From contig JAQBNY010000279.1 in assembly GCA_028288315.1 (NCBI GenBank), positions 1-5,482 on the forward strand: DNA of 5,482 nucleotides. The letters run 5' to 3'. The translations under genes were made by a program, and so were the position numbers. This DNA comes from Mucilaginibacter sp. GTDB taxonomy: Bacteria; Bacteroidota; Bacteroidia; Sphingobacteriales; Sphingobacteriaceae. The notes below the pieces were generated by a model. It was not told the DNA's origin. It made no database searches and worked only from the letters and a program-made list of their open reading frames with translations. Positions 5,326 to 5,482 of this stretch are shown here, in pieces (the first letter of the stretch is position 1; each line of letters opens with the position of its first letter).

Positions 5326-5482
5326 ATTCATTGGGGTAACACGGCATTATATAACATTGTTGCTGAAAAAGGCAGCACCTTTGTAATGAATGGAGTAATG
5401 ATAATGCATAAGTATGATTGCTCCTCTCAGTATTTTTACGTAGACTTATGATTAGAAAATAAAAGCCTGCAGGTTAAAACCG
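5326..5482. other. right-edge spacer with a possible rightward promoter
   Basis: No supported gene lies in these 157 nt. On the plus strand CACCTTTG (5376-5383) is one mismatch from TAnnTTTG, with TTG at 5357-5359 16 nt upstream, slightly short of the usual gap. This could be a promoter facing a gene beyond the right edge. It would read a 21-codon open frame (5386-5451, MNGVMIMHKYDCSSQ...) with no recognisable features. On the minus strand a short frame ends in a stop at 5452-5454 and could be the tail of a neighbouring gene, but nine codons are too few to call. Confidence 0.25.

Noticed and set aside
4876..5451. 191-codon plus-strand open frame opposite the B12-binding gene
   Set aside because: It is the mirror of a conserved coding frame. 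Its translation is Ser/Pro/Ile-rich with no family features, and the minus-strand gene carries intact cobalamin motifs.
5452..5481. Minus-strand frame GFNLQAFIF followed by a stop, a possible tail of a gene entering from the right
   Set aside because: Nine codons are too few to tell from chance; a second minus-strand frame is also open here.

Overview
The window looks like chromosomal DNA from a member of the Bacteroidota, most likely Sphingobacteriaceae (Mucilaginibacter- or Pedobacter-like). The reasons are AT-rich spacers, gene starts without a clear Shine-Dalgarno sequence, a signal peptide cut before Gln (AKA|Q), a small C-terminal-Phe outer-membrane barrel, and the protein flavour of the NtrC-type regulator. 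This placement is inference from style, not from a marker gene. All seven genes I can support lie on the minus strand, so transcription runs from right to left. I see no RNA genes, insertion sequences, CRISPR arrays or phage genes.

Right part (about 4071-5325): a two-gene unit encodes a stand-alone cobalamin-binding domain protein (mutase small-subunit type) and, 15 nt downstream, an enoyl-CoA hydratase family protein with both catalytic glutamates. Together they suggest acyl-CoA metabolism involving a B12-dependent carbon-skeleton mutase whose catalytic subunit is outside the window. An inverted repeat overlaps the likely promoter.

Middle (3115-4070): a single gene for a small secreted outer-membrane beta-barrel protein has its own spacer upstream and an 18-bp perfect terminator hairpin downstream.

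Left part (1-3073): a sigma-54-dependent response regulator (REC, AAA+, Fis-type HTH) is followed after one base by a 66-residue protein. That small protein looks like a histidine-kinase dimerisation/phosphoacceptor (DHp) hairpin with no ATPase domain. Then come an AI-2E family membrane transporter and a YtxH-domain membrane protein cut by the left edge. The regulator and DHp protein are clearly co-translated. The two membrane genes may be in the same transcript or may be read from their own promoters.

The most interesting item is the regulator plus stand-alone DHp pair: a two-component output protein packaged with only the phosphoacceptor half of a kinase, and with no complete kinase in view.
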